64,000 bases of DNA from Candidatus Villigracilaceae bacterium (lineage in GTDB: Bacteria > Chloroflexota > Anaerolineae > Anaerolineales > Villigracilaceae): NCBI GenBank assembly GCA_026645935.1, contig JAPKMP010000014.1, positions 36,833-100,832 of the forward strand. The letters are read 5' to 3'. Of the stretch, positions 1-7,758 are shown one piece after another. How positions within the stretch are numbered: the first letter of the stretch is position 1; the number at the start of each line of letters is the position of its first letter. Under the pieces are notes generated by a model. That model did not search any database. It was given only the letters and a program-made list of their open reading frames with translations, and was not told the origin of the DNA. A program made the translations under genes and the position numbers.

Positions 1-240
1 CTTCGAGAAGGGATCCTCCTGCCCGAGCATCTTTGCGGTCTGTTCAGAGAGGAGGTCCTCGCTGCCTTTCATTAACTCCGCCATTTGATTGAGGACGGCG
101 CGGTCCACCTGCTCGGAAGGGATGTGGCGTTTGAACCCGTCATCGTCCACCACGTAGGCGGGTTCGTTTCCGATGGATGCGGTTTCGACCGGGTTGCCAT
201 TCTCGTCAATGACGAGTCCGGCGAAGAGGGGCTGGGGCAT
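1..240 (-). CDS. conserved hypothetical protein, 3' end outside window
   Basis: The minus strand is open from an ATG at 240 to the window edge, giving at least 80 residues that begin MPQPLFAGLVIDENGNPVE. The protein is acidic and looks soluble, with no signal peptide or membrane segment. It contains a GNEPAYVVDDDGF stretch followed by a predicted helix (EQVDRAVLNQMAELM). I do not recognise the family. It lies 55 bp downstream of the LURP-one-like gene on the same strand and could be co-transcribed with it. The C-terminus is missing because the window ends. Confidence 0.6.
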   Translation of the reverse strand, partial: MPQPLFAGLVIDENGNPVETASIGNEPAYVVDDDGFKRHIPSEQVDRAVLNQMAELMKGSEDLLSEQTAKMLGQEDPFSK

Positions 241-248
241 GGGCGAAT

Positions 249-283
249 ACTTTCCACTTTCCATGCTTGTGGCAGGTGGAAAG
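249..283. repeat. heptamer repeat with facing arm
   Basis: Two copies of the 7-mer ACTTTCC at 249-262 are followed by an inverted copy (GTGGAAAGT) near 275-283, so the spacer upstream of the 240 start codon can fold as a hairpin. It is one of several period-7 arrays in the window. Confidence 0.5.
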
Positions 284-295
284 TGCGACTGTTGT

Positions 296-880
296 TTAGC
301 TCTGCCTGCCTTCGATCGCGGCGAGCAGAATGCCCGCTGCCACACCGAGGCGGCGGTCGAGTTGACCGGCGGTATCCATGCTGAAGTCGATGTTCAACTG
401 GTAGGAAAAGGGATTGAAATTCTGTTTGTAATCGGCCACGCGGCTTTCGCCGAAGAACAGATCGTAATTCTGGGGCACCAGCCCGGTCAGAAAGCGGCGC
501 AGGAGCGCAAGCCCCATGCTGTCCTCGATCAATGTTCCGCGCACGTTGTCGTTGACATCGAGGACCTGCCATTCGTCGCGCAGCATGGAAGCGAGTCCTT
601 TGCGGCGAAGCGCTCCGACCTTTTGACCCGTCGCGCTGTCCACCACGTCGAAGGCAGCAGAGAAGTCGATGATCTGGCGGGCTTTGATCGCGAGCACTTC
701 CTGCATTTTGGCTTCATCGGCGTATACACGGATATCTTCGCGCAGGCGGAACATCTTCTGCTCGCTGAACATGATCATTTCCCCGGCAGGGTTGTAGAAT
801 CGGAATTTGCCGGTCAATGCGAAGACCTGGCGTTTGAGCAAATACTGGTTGAACTGGAAAATTTGATTCATCTCTCTCAT
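296..880 (-). CDS. LURP-one-related / Tubby C-terminal-like family protein
   Basis: The 194-residue protein reads as repeated beta-hairpins: FNQYLLKRQVFALTGKFRFY, then FRLREDIRVYAD, FDVVDSATGQKVGALRRK, LDVNDNVRGTLIED and YKQNFNPFSYQLNIDF, ending in a hydrophobic helix (AAGILLAAIE). This pattern and length fit the LURP-one-related (DUF567) family, which has a Tubby/scramblase-like beta-barrel wrapped around a C-terminal helix. Family members may bind phospholipids, but the bacterial role is unknown. Two ATG starts lie nine bases apart (MREMNQIF), and either is possible. The family call rests on pattern recognition only. Confidence 0.65.
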   Translation of the reverse strand: MREMNQIFQFNQYLLKRQVFALTGKFRFYNPAGEMIMFSEQKMFRLREDIRVYADEAKMQEVLAIKARQIIDFSAAFDVVDSATGQKVGALRRKGLASMLRDEWQVLDVNDNVRGTLIEDSMGLALLRRFLTGLVPQNYDLFFGESRVADYKQNFNPFSYQLNIDFSMDTAGQLDRRLGVAAGILLAAIEGRQS

Positions 881-926
881 CCTTTCGGTTGGTCATAACA
901 TATTATCGATTGCGTGCCATCATGAA

Positions 927-1949
927 CTACTCCACGATCACCTTCGTTCCTGCGCCGGGCTGGTTCAGATAATCCACATCGTAAGGCACGACTGGATTCG
1001 TCCAGCGATACACCCATTTGGCGATTTTCGACGGCAGGTTGACGCATCCATTGCTGCGCTGGCGGCCGTAATCGTTGTGCCAGTACGTCCCGTGGAAGGC
1101 GTGGCCGGAACCTGTGAAGAAGCTGCACCACGGCACTCCCGGCAGGTTGTAGATATTCGCCACCGCATCGCCTCGGTTGGTCATGTGAATGGAAGGTCCT
1201 TTGTGATACGTCGTCCATTCGCCTTTGGGCGTATCCGTGCGGCGCTGGCCGCTGGAACAGCGAACCGAGAGCACGATTTTATCTCCCTCAAGTGCGGTGA
1301 CGATCTGCGACTTGAGATCCACATGCAGTAATTTTTCCTCGTTGGGAACCCCGGGGGAAAGCGGGGTCAATTCCTCCTTCGGTATGAGGCGCACATTGTA
1401 GGAAGGTACATAGAAGGATTTCTTCAATTCCTTATCATAGATCTCATACCAGATGCTTTTTTCATCGCGCGCAACCACGACGCTTTTGACCCAGTGCGTC
1501 GATTCGTAATAGATACGATGTGCGTTATTGGAACGGTAGAAGGGCGAGAAATGAGTGAGACTATACGGCACGCTCACCTCAGCCAATTGCCCGCCTTCGG
1601 GAATTTCGTAAACCGGTTTCTGGTAATTCGTCTCGACCGGCAGGACGGGGGCGGCATGCACATATCCACCGTCCACGACATACCAGGTGGTGTTGTGAGG
1701 GTTGTCGAAGTAATCGCCTTGCACCTCGCCAAGCAGGTCGAACACCTGATCCTTGCCGATCAACTCGATCTTATTGGCTTTGACAGAAGGCGCATCCCAA
1801 ATGGGAACTCCGCTGAACAAGGCAAGCCCTTTGGATGCGGGCGGAGCGGCTGAGGCGGAATCCAAACCCAATTCGGAGAAGACAAGCCCAAACACGCCGG
1901 AAGCGGTCAATTTGAGAAAGTCGCGGCGGGAGAGTTGTGTCAACGACAT
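927..1949 (-). CDS. L,D-transpeptidase (YkuD), Tat signal, SNGC variant
   Basis: This 340-residue exported protein starts with a twin-arginine motif (SRRDFLKL, residues 7-14) and a hydrophobic stretch. The middle has SH3-like beta segments (about 40-190). The YkuD catalytic domain follows (about 205-335). L,D-transpeptidases make 3-3 cross-links in peptidoglycan with a catalytic cysteine. The first histidine motif is FHGTYWH (H286) and the cysteine motif is RSNGCVNL (C302). The usual SHGC is SNGC here, so the histidine before Gly-Cys is Asn. It is the most downstream of four tandem paralogues on this strand. A TACAAT box lies 6 nt before the ATG, so the mRNA may be leaderless. Confidence 0.9.
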   Translation of the reverse strand: MSLTQLSRRDFLKLTASGVFGLVFSELGLDSASAAPPASKGLALFSGVPIWDAPSVKANKIELIGKDQVFDLLGEVQGDYFDNPHNTTWYVVDGGYVHAAPVLPVETNYQKPVYEIPEGGQLAEVSVPYSLTHFSPFYRSNNAHRIYYESTHWVKSVVVARDEKSIWYEIYDKELKKSFYVPSYNVRLIPKEELTPLSPGVPNEEKLLHVDLKSQIVTALEGDKIVLSVRCSSGQRRTDTPKGEWTTYHKGPSIHMTNRGDAVANIYNLPGVPWCSFFTGSGHAFHGTYWHNDYGRQRSNGCVNLPSKIAKWVYRWTNPVVPYDVDYLNQPGAGTKVIVE

Positions 1950-2003
1950 GGTTCGATTGTAACTATAAAGTTTGAGTGGGGGATAAGAAATATCTCTTTG
2001 GTA

Positions 2004-3029
2004 CTATGCAGCGATTTCCACCTTCGTCCCGACGTACCCATAGGAGAATTCCTTGTTCAAGGGGACGGCAGGCGATGACCACAGATACAGCCATTTCGCA
2101 GCGGAGATCGAGAGGTTGATGCAACCGTGCGAACGTGGACGTCCAAAATCGTTGTGCCAGTAAGTGCCGTGGAAGGAGATGCCGCTCTTGGTGATATATT
2201 GCACCCACGGCACGCCGGGCAGGTCGAAGCCGCTGGCGGCGATATCGCCAGCCGCCATGTGGCGCGATGGGCGTTTGTAGAACGTGATGAAATTTCCCTC
2301 GGGTGTGGTATACGTTCCGCTTCGCAGGATCGCACCGGTGGAGACCGAAACAACGAAGACCGGGATGTTCATTTCATAGGCGATTACCATTTGATCGTCG
2401 AGCCGCACGACGATCTTCTTGTCGTGATTGGATATCTCAGGCGAGATGGGAGCCAGTTCTTCGGTTGTGAGGATGCGCAGGTGTTCCGCGCGGACGTAAT
2501 AGGATTCGTCCCACTTATCGTCGTGGATTAAATACCACGGCCGCCCATCCGTCTTCCCTGCGACTATCGCTTTGACCCAATGAACGGTTTCATAATAGAT
2601 TCGATATCCGACTTCTGATTCAGTCGATGCTTCTGTGAATGCATCCGTGTATGGGACGCTCACCTCGGCAAGCAGGCCTTCTTTCGGGATATCGCCGCCA
2701 TACGGCTGGCTGATGATCGTCCGCACCGGCTGGATGTTCCCGGAATGGATGTACCCTTCATTCCCAGCCTGGTACCAGATGCGGTTATGGGTGTCCGCAT
2801 CTTCGCTGACGGCTGTATTGGATATATTGAACAGCGCATCGCGTTGCAGCAATTTGACCTTTGCGGAATCGAGGGACGGACCTTCATGCATCCACACCGT
2901 CCGCACGGTGACGCGCCCCTGCTGAAGCTCGAAAGGATCGTTTGAATCAAAATTGAGCGGGGCTGCCATCAAACCGGCAAGACCAATTCCGCTCAATTTC
3001 AAAAAATCTCTTCGAGAAAGAACTGTCAT
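2004..3029 (-). CDS. L,D-transpeptidase (YkuD), Tat signal
   Basis: The 341-residue paralogue of the next gene has the same layout. It has a twin-arginine leader (SRRDFLKLSG, residues 5-14), SH3-like repeats, and a YkuD domain from about residue 205. The catalytic signature is canonical: FHGTYWHNDFG (H287) and SHGCINLS (C303). It should act outside the membrane, forming 3-3 peptide cross-links or attaching proteins to peptidoglycan. Only 54 bp separate it from the next gene. Similarity to the neighbour runs the whole length, including the YRIYYETVHWVK segment, so the pair arose by tandem duplication. Confidence 0.92.
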   Translation of the reverse strand: MTVLSRRDFLKLSGIGLAGLMAAPLNFDSNDPFELQQGRVTVRTVWMHEGPSLDSAKVKLLQRDALFNISNTAVSEDADTHNRIWYQAGNEGYIHSGNIQPVRTIISQPYGGDIPKEGLLAEVSVPYTDAFTEASTESEVGYRIYYETVHWVKAIVAGKTDGRPWYLIHDDKWDESYYVRAEHLRILTTEELAPISPEISNHDKKIVVRLDDQMVIAYEMNIPVFVVSVSTGAILRSGTYTTPEGNFITFYKRPSRHMAAGDIAASGFDLPGVPWVQYITKSGISFHGTYWHNDFGRPRSHGCINLSISAAKWLYLWSSPAVPLNKEFSYGYVGTKVEIAA

Positions 3030-3080
3030 TTCTAAAAAATCAGGTCACTCAGGGCGACAGCAGAGAGCCACACCTCACGA

Positions 3081-3995
3081 TCAATCATGCACGTTCACCA
3101 CCGTCCCTACCGAGGCAAAGTTATACGCCCATTCCGCATCGGAGATGCTCAAATTCACGCATCCGTGACTCATCGGCACACCGAAGTTATTGTGCCAATA
3201 CGTCCCGTGGATTCCGTAATCGCCGTCATAGTACATGATGTACGGTACATCGGGCAGGTAATAACCGGGTCCGGACATGGGCGCGGAACGAAGTTTGATC
3301 CACACCTTGAACCTGCCGGTCAATGTCGGGGTTTGCCATGTTCCGGTGGAGACAATGAAAGATCGAACCAACGTATCGCCCTCATAAGCATACATGCGCT
3401 GGTCTGAGAGGTCCACATCGAACCAGCGAACGCCTCCGCTTCCTCCCGTGCCTGGGAGCGGCACGTTTGCCACTGCAGTTGGCGGGGCGACATATTCCGC
3501 TGTGGGCGTATCGGGGACGATCGCCGCTTCTGCCACCGCCTGTCCAGTTTCCACGATTGCGACCACTTCAGTTGTGGCAGTCGGCAGGACAACAACATCA
3601 GCGGGCGGTTCTGTTGCAGGGACATCGGTTGGCGGAACGATCACAACTTCCTGCGGGGCTTCCGTTTCAGTCGCTGTGGCTGGCGCAGGCTGTGCGGCAG
3701 GTTCGCTCGCAACCGCTGAAGATGCTGGCTTTGGAAGATAAACTTGCGCGAACGACTCGCCCGGCGCTCTTTGTTCGAATTGCGGCTGATTGGATCGGTT
3801 GATGATCGCCGCCAGCGCGGGGGATGTAACCGCCGACCAAGCGGCAAAAGCGAAGACGGCGCACCCCATAAAAACCAAAAAGAAGGGCAGGATCAGACTC
3901 CGCTTCTTTTTCGGACCCCTTGCCGGTCTGCGTTTCCCCGGCATGGTTCCACCCGAAGCAGCCGGGGTGTGGGTGTTTGCAGGATGGTTGTACAT
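3081..3995 (-). CDS. membrane-anchored L,D-transpeptidase with Pro/Ala/Thr linker
   Basis: The 304-residue protein has a basic N-terminus (KRRPARGPKKKR) and one membrane segment (about 34-60). A long low-complexity linker rich in Ala, Pro, Thr and Val (about 85-185) precedes a compact YkuD domain (about 188-303). The catalytic motif is intact: IHGTYWHNN (H263) and SHGCVNLS (C279). Unlike the two Tat paralogues it has no SH3-like region and is probably tethered, the linker spanning the wall. A second ATG 18 codons in (MPGKRRPARG) is an alternative start. It is the third transpeptidase in the row. Confidence 0.9.
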   Translation of the reverse strand: MYNHPANTHTPAASGGTMPGKRRPARGPKKKRSLILPFFLVFMGCAVFAFAAWSAVTSPALAAIINRSNQPQFEQRAPGESFAQVYLPKPASSAVASEPAAQPAPATATETEAPQEVVIVPPTDVPATEPPADVVVLPTATTEVVAIVETGQAVAEAAIVPDTPTAEYVAPPTAVANVPLPGTGGSGGVRWFDVDLSDQRMYAYEGDTLVRSFIVSTGTWQTPTLTGRFKVWIKLRSAPMSGPGYYLPDVPYIMYYDGDYGIHGTYWHNNFGVPMSHGCVNLSISDAEWAYNFASVGTVVNVHD

Positions 3996-4071
3996 GGGTC
4001 ACCTTTTGAAGATAACAGATAAGAAAGCAGGTAACGCGTTCATTGAAATTATAAACAAAAAGCCGCCGTTT

Positions 4072-4764
4072 TCACCATTGAATTTCCACAGGGACCCCCA
4101 CCTCCGCCCAATCGAATAATAGTTGAGAATCGTATGTATCCAGCACGATGCATCCGTACGAGATGGGCGTCCCCAGAAAACCCGCCCAGAGTGTGGCTCC
4201 GTTCGGCAGGATCGGCAGGGCATGGATTCCGTTTTCCAAACTTCCCGCCCAGTAAATGCCGAGCCAGTTGGGCATCCAGATATCCCATGTTGCGCCATAA
4301 GCGTTTGGGATCTTATCGAGCACGCTGAAATTGCCCGTGCGGGTGGCGTTGTTCATCCCTGTCGAAGCCACGAAACTAAAGACAAGCAGCTCGCCTTCGT
4401 AAACGTACATGTGCTGTTCGGATATATCGACAAGGATATATTTCCCGCCTGTGTAATCGACCGGCGTTTCTGCCTCCAATTGAGCCGCATATGCCCGTTC
4501 TGGCGAATCAACGATCACCGCCTCCGCCATCGGCTGTGGAGTCTCGGTTGGGATCGAAGTTGGAAGCGGGGTAAGAGTCGCCGTCGCTGTGGGGGGAGGC
4601 GTATAAGTCGGTTTGACGATCTCTACGACTGCGAAGGAATTTCCACGCGATGATGAAGTCGATATCGAAGGGCTGAACGCCTGCGAAGCGCTTGCCGCCC
4701 ATGCCGCTGTGCCGCACAGAGCTGTCAATAAGCCGAAAAGCAAACCCACCCTTAACGGATTCAT
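4072..4764 (-). CDS. L,D-transpeptidase (YkuD), SYGC variant
   Basis: The start at 4764 (MNPLRVGLLFG) is chosen because its ATG overlaps the TGA stop of the amidase gene as ATGA. That gives 230 residues with a signal sequence or anchor (5-25) and a Pro/Thr linker (about 50-80). The YkuD domain follows (about 108-230). The cysteine motif is ISYGCIVL (C205), with Tyr in place of the usual His, and the first histidine is in GIHALPI (H181). The domain is diverged from its three neighbours. Coupling to an amidase suggests joint action on the wall. Activity is likely, but the specificity is unclear. Confidence 0.85.
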   Translation of the reverse strand: MNPLRVGLLFGLLTALCGTAAWAASASQAFSPSISTSSSRGNSFAVVEIVKPTYTPPPTATATLTPLPTSIPTETPQPMAEAVIVDSPERAYAAQLEAETPVDYTGGKYILVDISEQHMYVYEGELLVFSFVASTGMNNATRTGNFSVLDKIPNAYGATWDIWMPNWLGIYWAGSLENGIHALPILPNGATLWAGFLGTPISYGCIVLDTYDSQLLFDWAEVGVPVEIQW

Positions 4765-5576
4765 GGCAGGATGGTCGGCAGGACCACAGGCGTCGGCAGA
4801 ACGCTTTCGTTGTTGACGAAACACAGAATGCCCTGTGTTACGCCCTCAGCCACAAGGTCCGTCCGTTTCGTGAGAATGTCGCGGTCGAGATACAAAAATC
4901 CCGTTTCGATGATGGCGGTAACAGTATTCGGGTCGATTTCGGAAAAGGCATGATACTGCGTCATATCCGGTGTGATACTGTTGGCGTGAAAATAAAGCCC
5001 GGTCATTCGCTGGTAGCGGTCAATCAAACATGCCGTCAGTCGCTGGGCGCGGTTCGTGTCGCGCGTTTCGAGGGATGCCGCCACCTTGAATCCCGTCGCC
5101 TCGTCGTTGATGTAATCGCATGAGTCGTTATGGATGGATACCAAAGCTGCAGCGCGATAACCGTTCAAACGCGTGTCGAACTCGTTGAGCAGGTCCACCT
5201 GATAGCCGCGCTCGGTGAGACTGCGCTGCACCAGGGTTGCGATCGAAAGATTTACATCCACTTCGGTAAGCGTGGCGTCGCCGTTTTCATCGAGGCAGGC
5301 CGCGCCTGAATCGTTGCCCATGTGCCCTGCTACGATCCCAATGCGGACTTGCGGCTGCGGAGTGAGCCCATTTTGGACGGCGGACTGCGGTGTGAGAAGC
5401 GTCCGCAATTGTTCGCGCAGATTGCTCGTGAAAATGCTGTTCGGGGTCCATGCCGTGAATAATGTGGCGATGAGCACCGCGATCCCCAGTGTGGATAAAA
5501 AGGGGTTCGCGCTTCGCGGCTTGTGCCTTCGGTGGATGTGCGATTCTTTTACTGCCGATTCTTTTGAGGTTTCCAT
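4761..5576 (-). CDS. N-acetylmuramoyl-L-alanine amidase (Amidase_3)
   Basis: This 271-residue protein has an N-terminal membrane anchor (about 26-45) and an Amidase_3 domain from about residue 76. These zinc hydrolases cut the amide between muramic acid and the stem peptide. Zinc ligands are visible as H85 (IVAGHMGND), E105 (TLTEVDV) and H149 (SIHNDS), with the catalytic glutamate at E224 (IIETGF). The gene overlaps the following transpeptidase by four bases, so the two are translationally coupled and probably work on the same substrate. The C-terminus is short and has no cell-wall-binding repeat. Confidence 0.9.
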   Translation of the reverse strand: METSKESAVKESHIHRRHKPRSANPFLSTLGIAVLIATLFTAWTPNSIFTSNLREQLRTLLTPQSAVQNGLTPQPQVRIGIVAGHMGNDSGAACLDENGDATLTEVDVNLSIATLVQRSLTERGYQVDLLNEFDTRLNGYRAAALVSIHNDSCDYINDEATGFKVAASLETRDTNRAQRLTACLIDRYQRMTGLYFHANSITPDMTQYHAFSEIDPNTVTAIIETGFLYLDRDILTKRTDLVAEGVTQGILCFVNNESVLPTPVVLPTILP

Positions 5577-5615
5577 AGACGGGATAATCTTACCTCAAAT
5601 TATCTATGTGAATAA

Positions 5616-5642
5616 GTAGGTCATGCTTCAAGCGTGACCTAC
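5616..5642. terminator. inverted repeat at gene end
   Basis: GTAGGTCA (5616-5623) pairs with TGACCTAC (5635-5642). The right arm contains the TAG stop codon of the 5639-6619 gene. There is no strong T-run on the minus side, so it may be a weak terminator or a dispersed palindrome. Confidence 0.4.
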
Positions 5643-6619
5643 GATCGTTTTGCCGCTGAATCGAACAACCTGCTCATCGGTTTCAACCTCGACACCGGCA
5701 TGGCTAGGTTCTTTACATGGGTGCGCTCGTATTGAAAGGTCTTCGAATTTGGCTGGAGCAGGGTTGCACGTTGTCCCATCTCTTCATAGGTCGTGTATCC
5801 GGCCATAAAAATATCCATGCCGTAGATCCAGATGTTTCCCCAATCCTGAGGCGAAATGATATGCGCATCGTTCATCCGCTCGCAGCGGATTCCCAGCCGC
5901 GCATCGGGGGGCCGGTTGATGTGCAGTGATGTGATGGAATAGAACGACTCGTCGAGCCTGACCTTCACCCCAGGGGGGAGGCTTACCCCCGCGCGCTTCA
6001 TTTCCCGCGCCTCGTCCTGCCCGCTGACCTCGACGATCAGTTCCTTCGCTGATTCCGATTTCAACGTCAGTGCCCCGAGCGGAATCCAATTCAGGGGCTT
6101 GCACCACGCCGGCGGCATGACGTGTACGAGATAATGCGGCTGTCCCTTCACAATGACCTTTCCCAATTCCTCTTTTGAGGCGGCGACCAGGCCATTCATG
6201 AAGGCGAAAAGATATAGATCGTTATAAGAATGTCCATCCCCGGCATGAGCATCCGAAGGAACTAGCGCAGGCGCGTCCAGCAGCGCAGCGGGATTTTTAC
6301 GGACCTGTGTAATCTGATCGCGCCGCGAAATGAGAAACGATTTCAGGTCGCAGCGATGTCCGTTCAACACTACATCGAACCTTTCCCTGTCTGTGAATGG
6401 AGTGGATGCCTTGACCTCGAAGGGAATATTGTTCATGGATAGATACCGTCGAAACGCGACCTCTACTGCGACGTTGGCAACCAGCCTGCGCAGTCGCCCA
6501 TAAGGCGATCTGCCTTCGCGTTCGTAGGTATACGCCAGCGATCTTAACGCATACGCGATCCCGCCTTCGGTAAGGTCCGGGGTATACGGCAGACGGAGAA
6601 AGTCGGCGGGGGAGAGCAT
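5639..6619 (-). CDS. hypothetical protein, possible PD-(D/E)XK nuclease fold
   Basis: The 326-residue soluble protein is not one I can name. An N-terminal helical part leads to a segment with the spacing of a PD-(D/E)XK nuclease: E53 (VAVEVAF), D82 (RERFDVVLNG) and D91-x-K93 (CDLKSF). The rest is mixed alpha/beta with a conserved-looking tail. No DNA-binding or helicase partner lies next to it; neighbours are cell-wall genes and a lipoprotein. The nuclease idea comes from motif spacing only. A period-7 repeat array lies directly upstream of the ATG. Confidence 0.55.
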   Translation of the reverse strand: MLSPADFLRLPYTPDLTEGGIAYALRSLAYTYEREGRSPYGRLRRLVANVAVEVAFRRYLSMNNIPFEVKASTPFTDRERFDVVLNGHRCDLKSFLISRRDQITQVRKNPAALLDAPALVPSDAHAGDGHSYNDLYLFAFMNGLVAASKEELGKVIVKGQPHYLVHVMPPAWCKPLNWIPLGALTLKSESAKELIVEVSGQDEAREMKRAGVSLPPGVKVRLDESFYSITSLHINRPPDARLGIRCERMNDAHIISPQDWGNIWIYGMDIFMAGYTTYEEMGQRATLLQPNSKTFQYERTHVKNLAMPVSRLKPMSRLFDSAAKRS

Positions 6620-6623
6620 GGGA

Positions 6624-6658
6624 GGAATAGTGAATAGGGAACGGTGATAAAGGAATCG
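6624..6658. repeat. period-7 repeat array
   Basis: Five degenerate 7-mers follow each other without gaps: GGAATAG, TGAATAG, GGAACGG, TGATAAA, GGAATCG. The array ends five bases before the ATG of the 326-residue gene, so it occupies the place where its leader would lie. The remaining spacer to 6811 shows nothing recognisable. Confidence 0.55.
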
Positions 6659-6811
6659 GCGGCCAGGATTTGCTATAGGTTGTGGGGTTGGGGCAGGTTG
6701 GAGCGTTTCCCACTATTGTTCCAATGGTAAATCAGAAACTTGCATTGAGCAAGGTCGAAATGTCACCAATCGTCAACTCTTGCTGACTAGCGAAGCTGTG
6801 TCGAGGCATCA

Positions 6812-7594
6812 TTACGGTGTTGCGGTTGGAAAATCGTATTCCACCTCCCGGATGACGAGGTCGGAGAATGAGACAACCACAGGGGTTTCTCCCGCCGAAC
6901 GGACGAAGACCCCGATTGTGCCGATGGGGAAGGATGGATCGGTGATGCTGAATTGATAACGTCCGTTCAGAAAGAGACGCATTTCATTCCCCACCACCCA
7001 GGCGCCGATGCGCACATTGCCGGGCGCGCCGGGGGGAACGTCTCCGCTGGGAATCGATTTTTGCAAGGCGAGCCTGACGCTGTTCGTTATTCTTTCTCCG
7101 CGGACGGTGCCGTTGCAGGAGAGGGCAAAGCGATAATACGAGCCGCCGTTCGCGCGGATGAGCACGCCGTAGCTATCTTCACCTTTGCACAGACTGGGTT
7201 GGGCGGAGATCTCGACGTAGTAGTCGGTGAGCAGGGTATCCTGACGCAGGCTGGTCATGTACACTCCGCTTTGCACAGCGAGCGTGAGGCGGTGATCGTT
7301 GATGGACGAACTGGCTTCGTTCGATGCGGCGATCTCCCAATCGGAGGGATTCGAAAAATTGTCGGTGACGATGTCCGTGCCGAGGCCCGGGCGCATCTCT
7401 GGCGTGGGAGCTTTGGTGGATAAATTCTGGGGTGTAGGGGTTTCTGATGGCGGGAACCAGATGCGGGTTGAAGTGGGATGCGGAGTTTCCGTCAAGGGAA
7501 TGGGTGTGGAAACGGCAAGCCAGTTGTCCATGAATGAACATGACGAAAGGAGGAATGCCGTGAAGCCAGATAAGAATAGCCGTTTGAAAGTCAT
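6812..7594 (-). CDS. lipoprotein with LamG/DUF1080-like beta-sandwich domain
   Basis: The 260-residue protein has a lipoprotein signal with lipobox LLSSC (about residues 15-19). A Thr/Pro-rich spacer (about 30-75) is followed by one beta-sandwich domain (about 75-250). Strands such as YYVEISAQPS, YGVLIRANGG, YYRFALSCNG and RLFLNGRYQFSITD resemble concanavalin-like or 3-keto-disaccharide-hydrolase-like (DUF1080) domains. It is probably anchored outside the membrane and may bind sugar, but no catalytic residues can be assigned. It stands alone on this strand, divergent from the epimerase gene at 7759. Confidence 0.7.
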   Translation of the reverse strand: MTFKRLFLSGFTAFLLSSCSFMDNWLAVSTPIPLTETPHPTSTRIWFPPSETPTPQNLSTKAPTPEMRPGLGTDIVTDNFSNPSDWEIAASNEASSSINDHRLTLAVQSGVYMTSLRQDTLLTDYYVEISAQPSLCKGEDSYGVLIRANGGSYYRFALSCNGTVRGERITNSVRLALQKSIPSGDVPPGAPGNVRIGAWVVGNEMRLFLNGRYQFSITDPSFPIGTIGVFVRSAGETPVVVSFSDLVIREVEYDFPTATP

Positions 7595-7643
7595 TGGGTT
7601 TTTATGACAGAAATTCGTTTCAATATGTCGTAAAATATCATTG

Positions 7644-7725
7644 ATGTCATTCTGAGCGGCGCAAGCTGCCGCGAAGAATCTCTATGCCCGCAATAAGAGA
7701 TCCTCTGCTGCGCTCAGGGTGACAT
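7644..7725. repeat. dispersed palindromic repeat (GTCATTCTGAGCG type)
   Basis: The ends ATGTCATTCTGAGCG and CGCTCAGGGTGACAT are near-perfect inverted copies, with internal complementary arms around GAAGAATCTCT and AGAGATCCTC. It lies in the spacer between divergent genes. The size and terminal sequence suggest a non-autonomous palindromic repeat unit. Confidence 0.6.
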
Positions 7726-7758
7726 GACCAAAGTATTCTAGCATATCAGGAGATGAAG

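Noticed and set aside
3394..3802. Open frames opposite the Pro/Ala-rich linker of the third L,D-transpeptidase
   Set aside because: They are repetitive shadows of the low-complexity linker (strings of Thr, Ala, Val) with no start signal.
6659..6811. Possible tRNA or small RNA gene in the spacer before the lipoprotein gene
   Set aside because: No cloverleaf arms, promoter or terminator could be made out.
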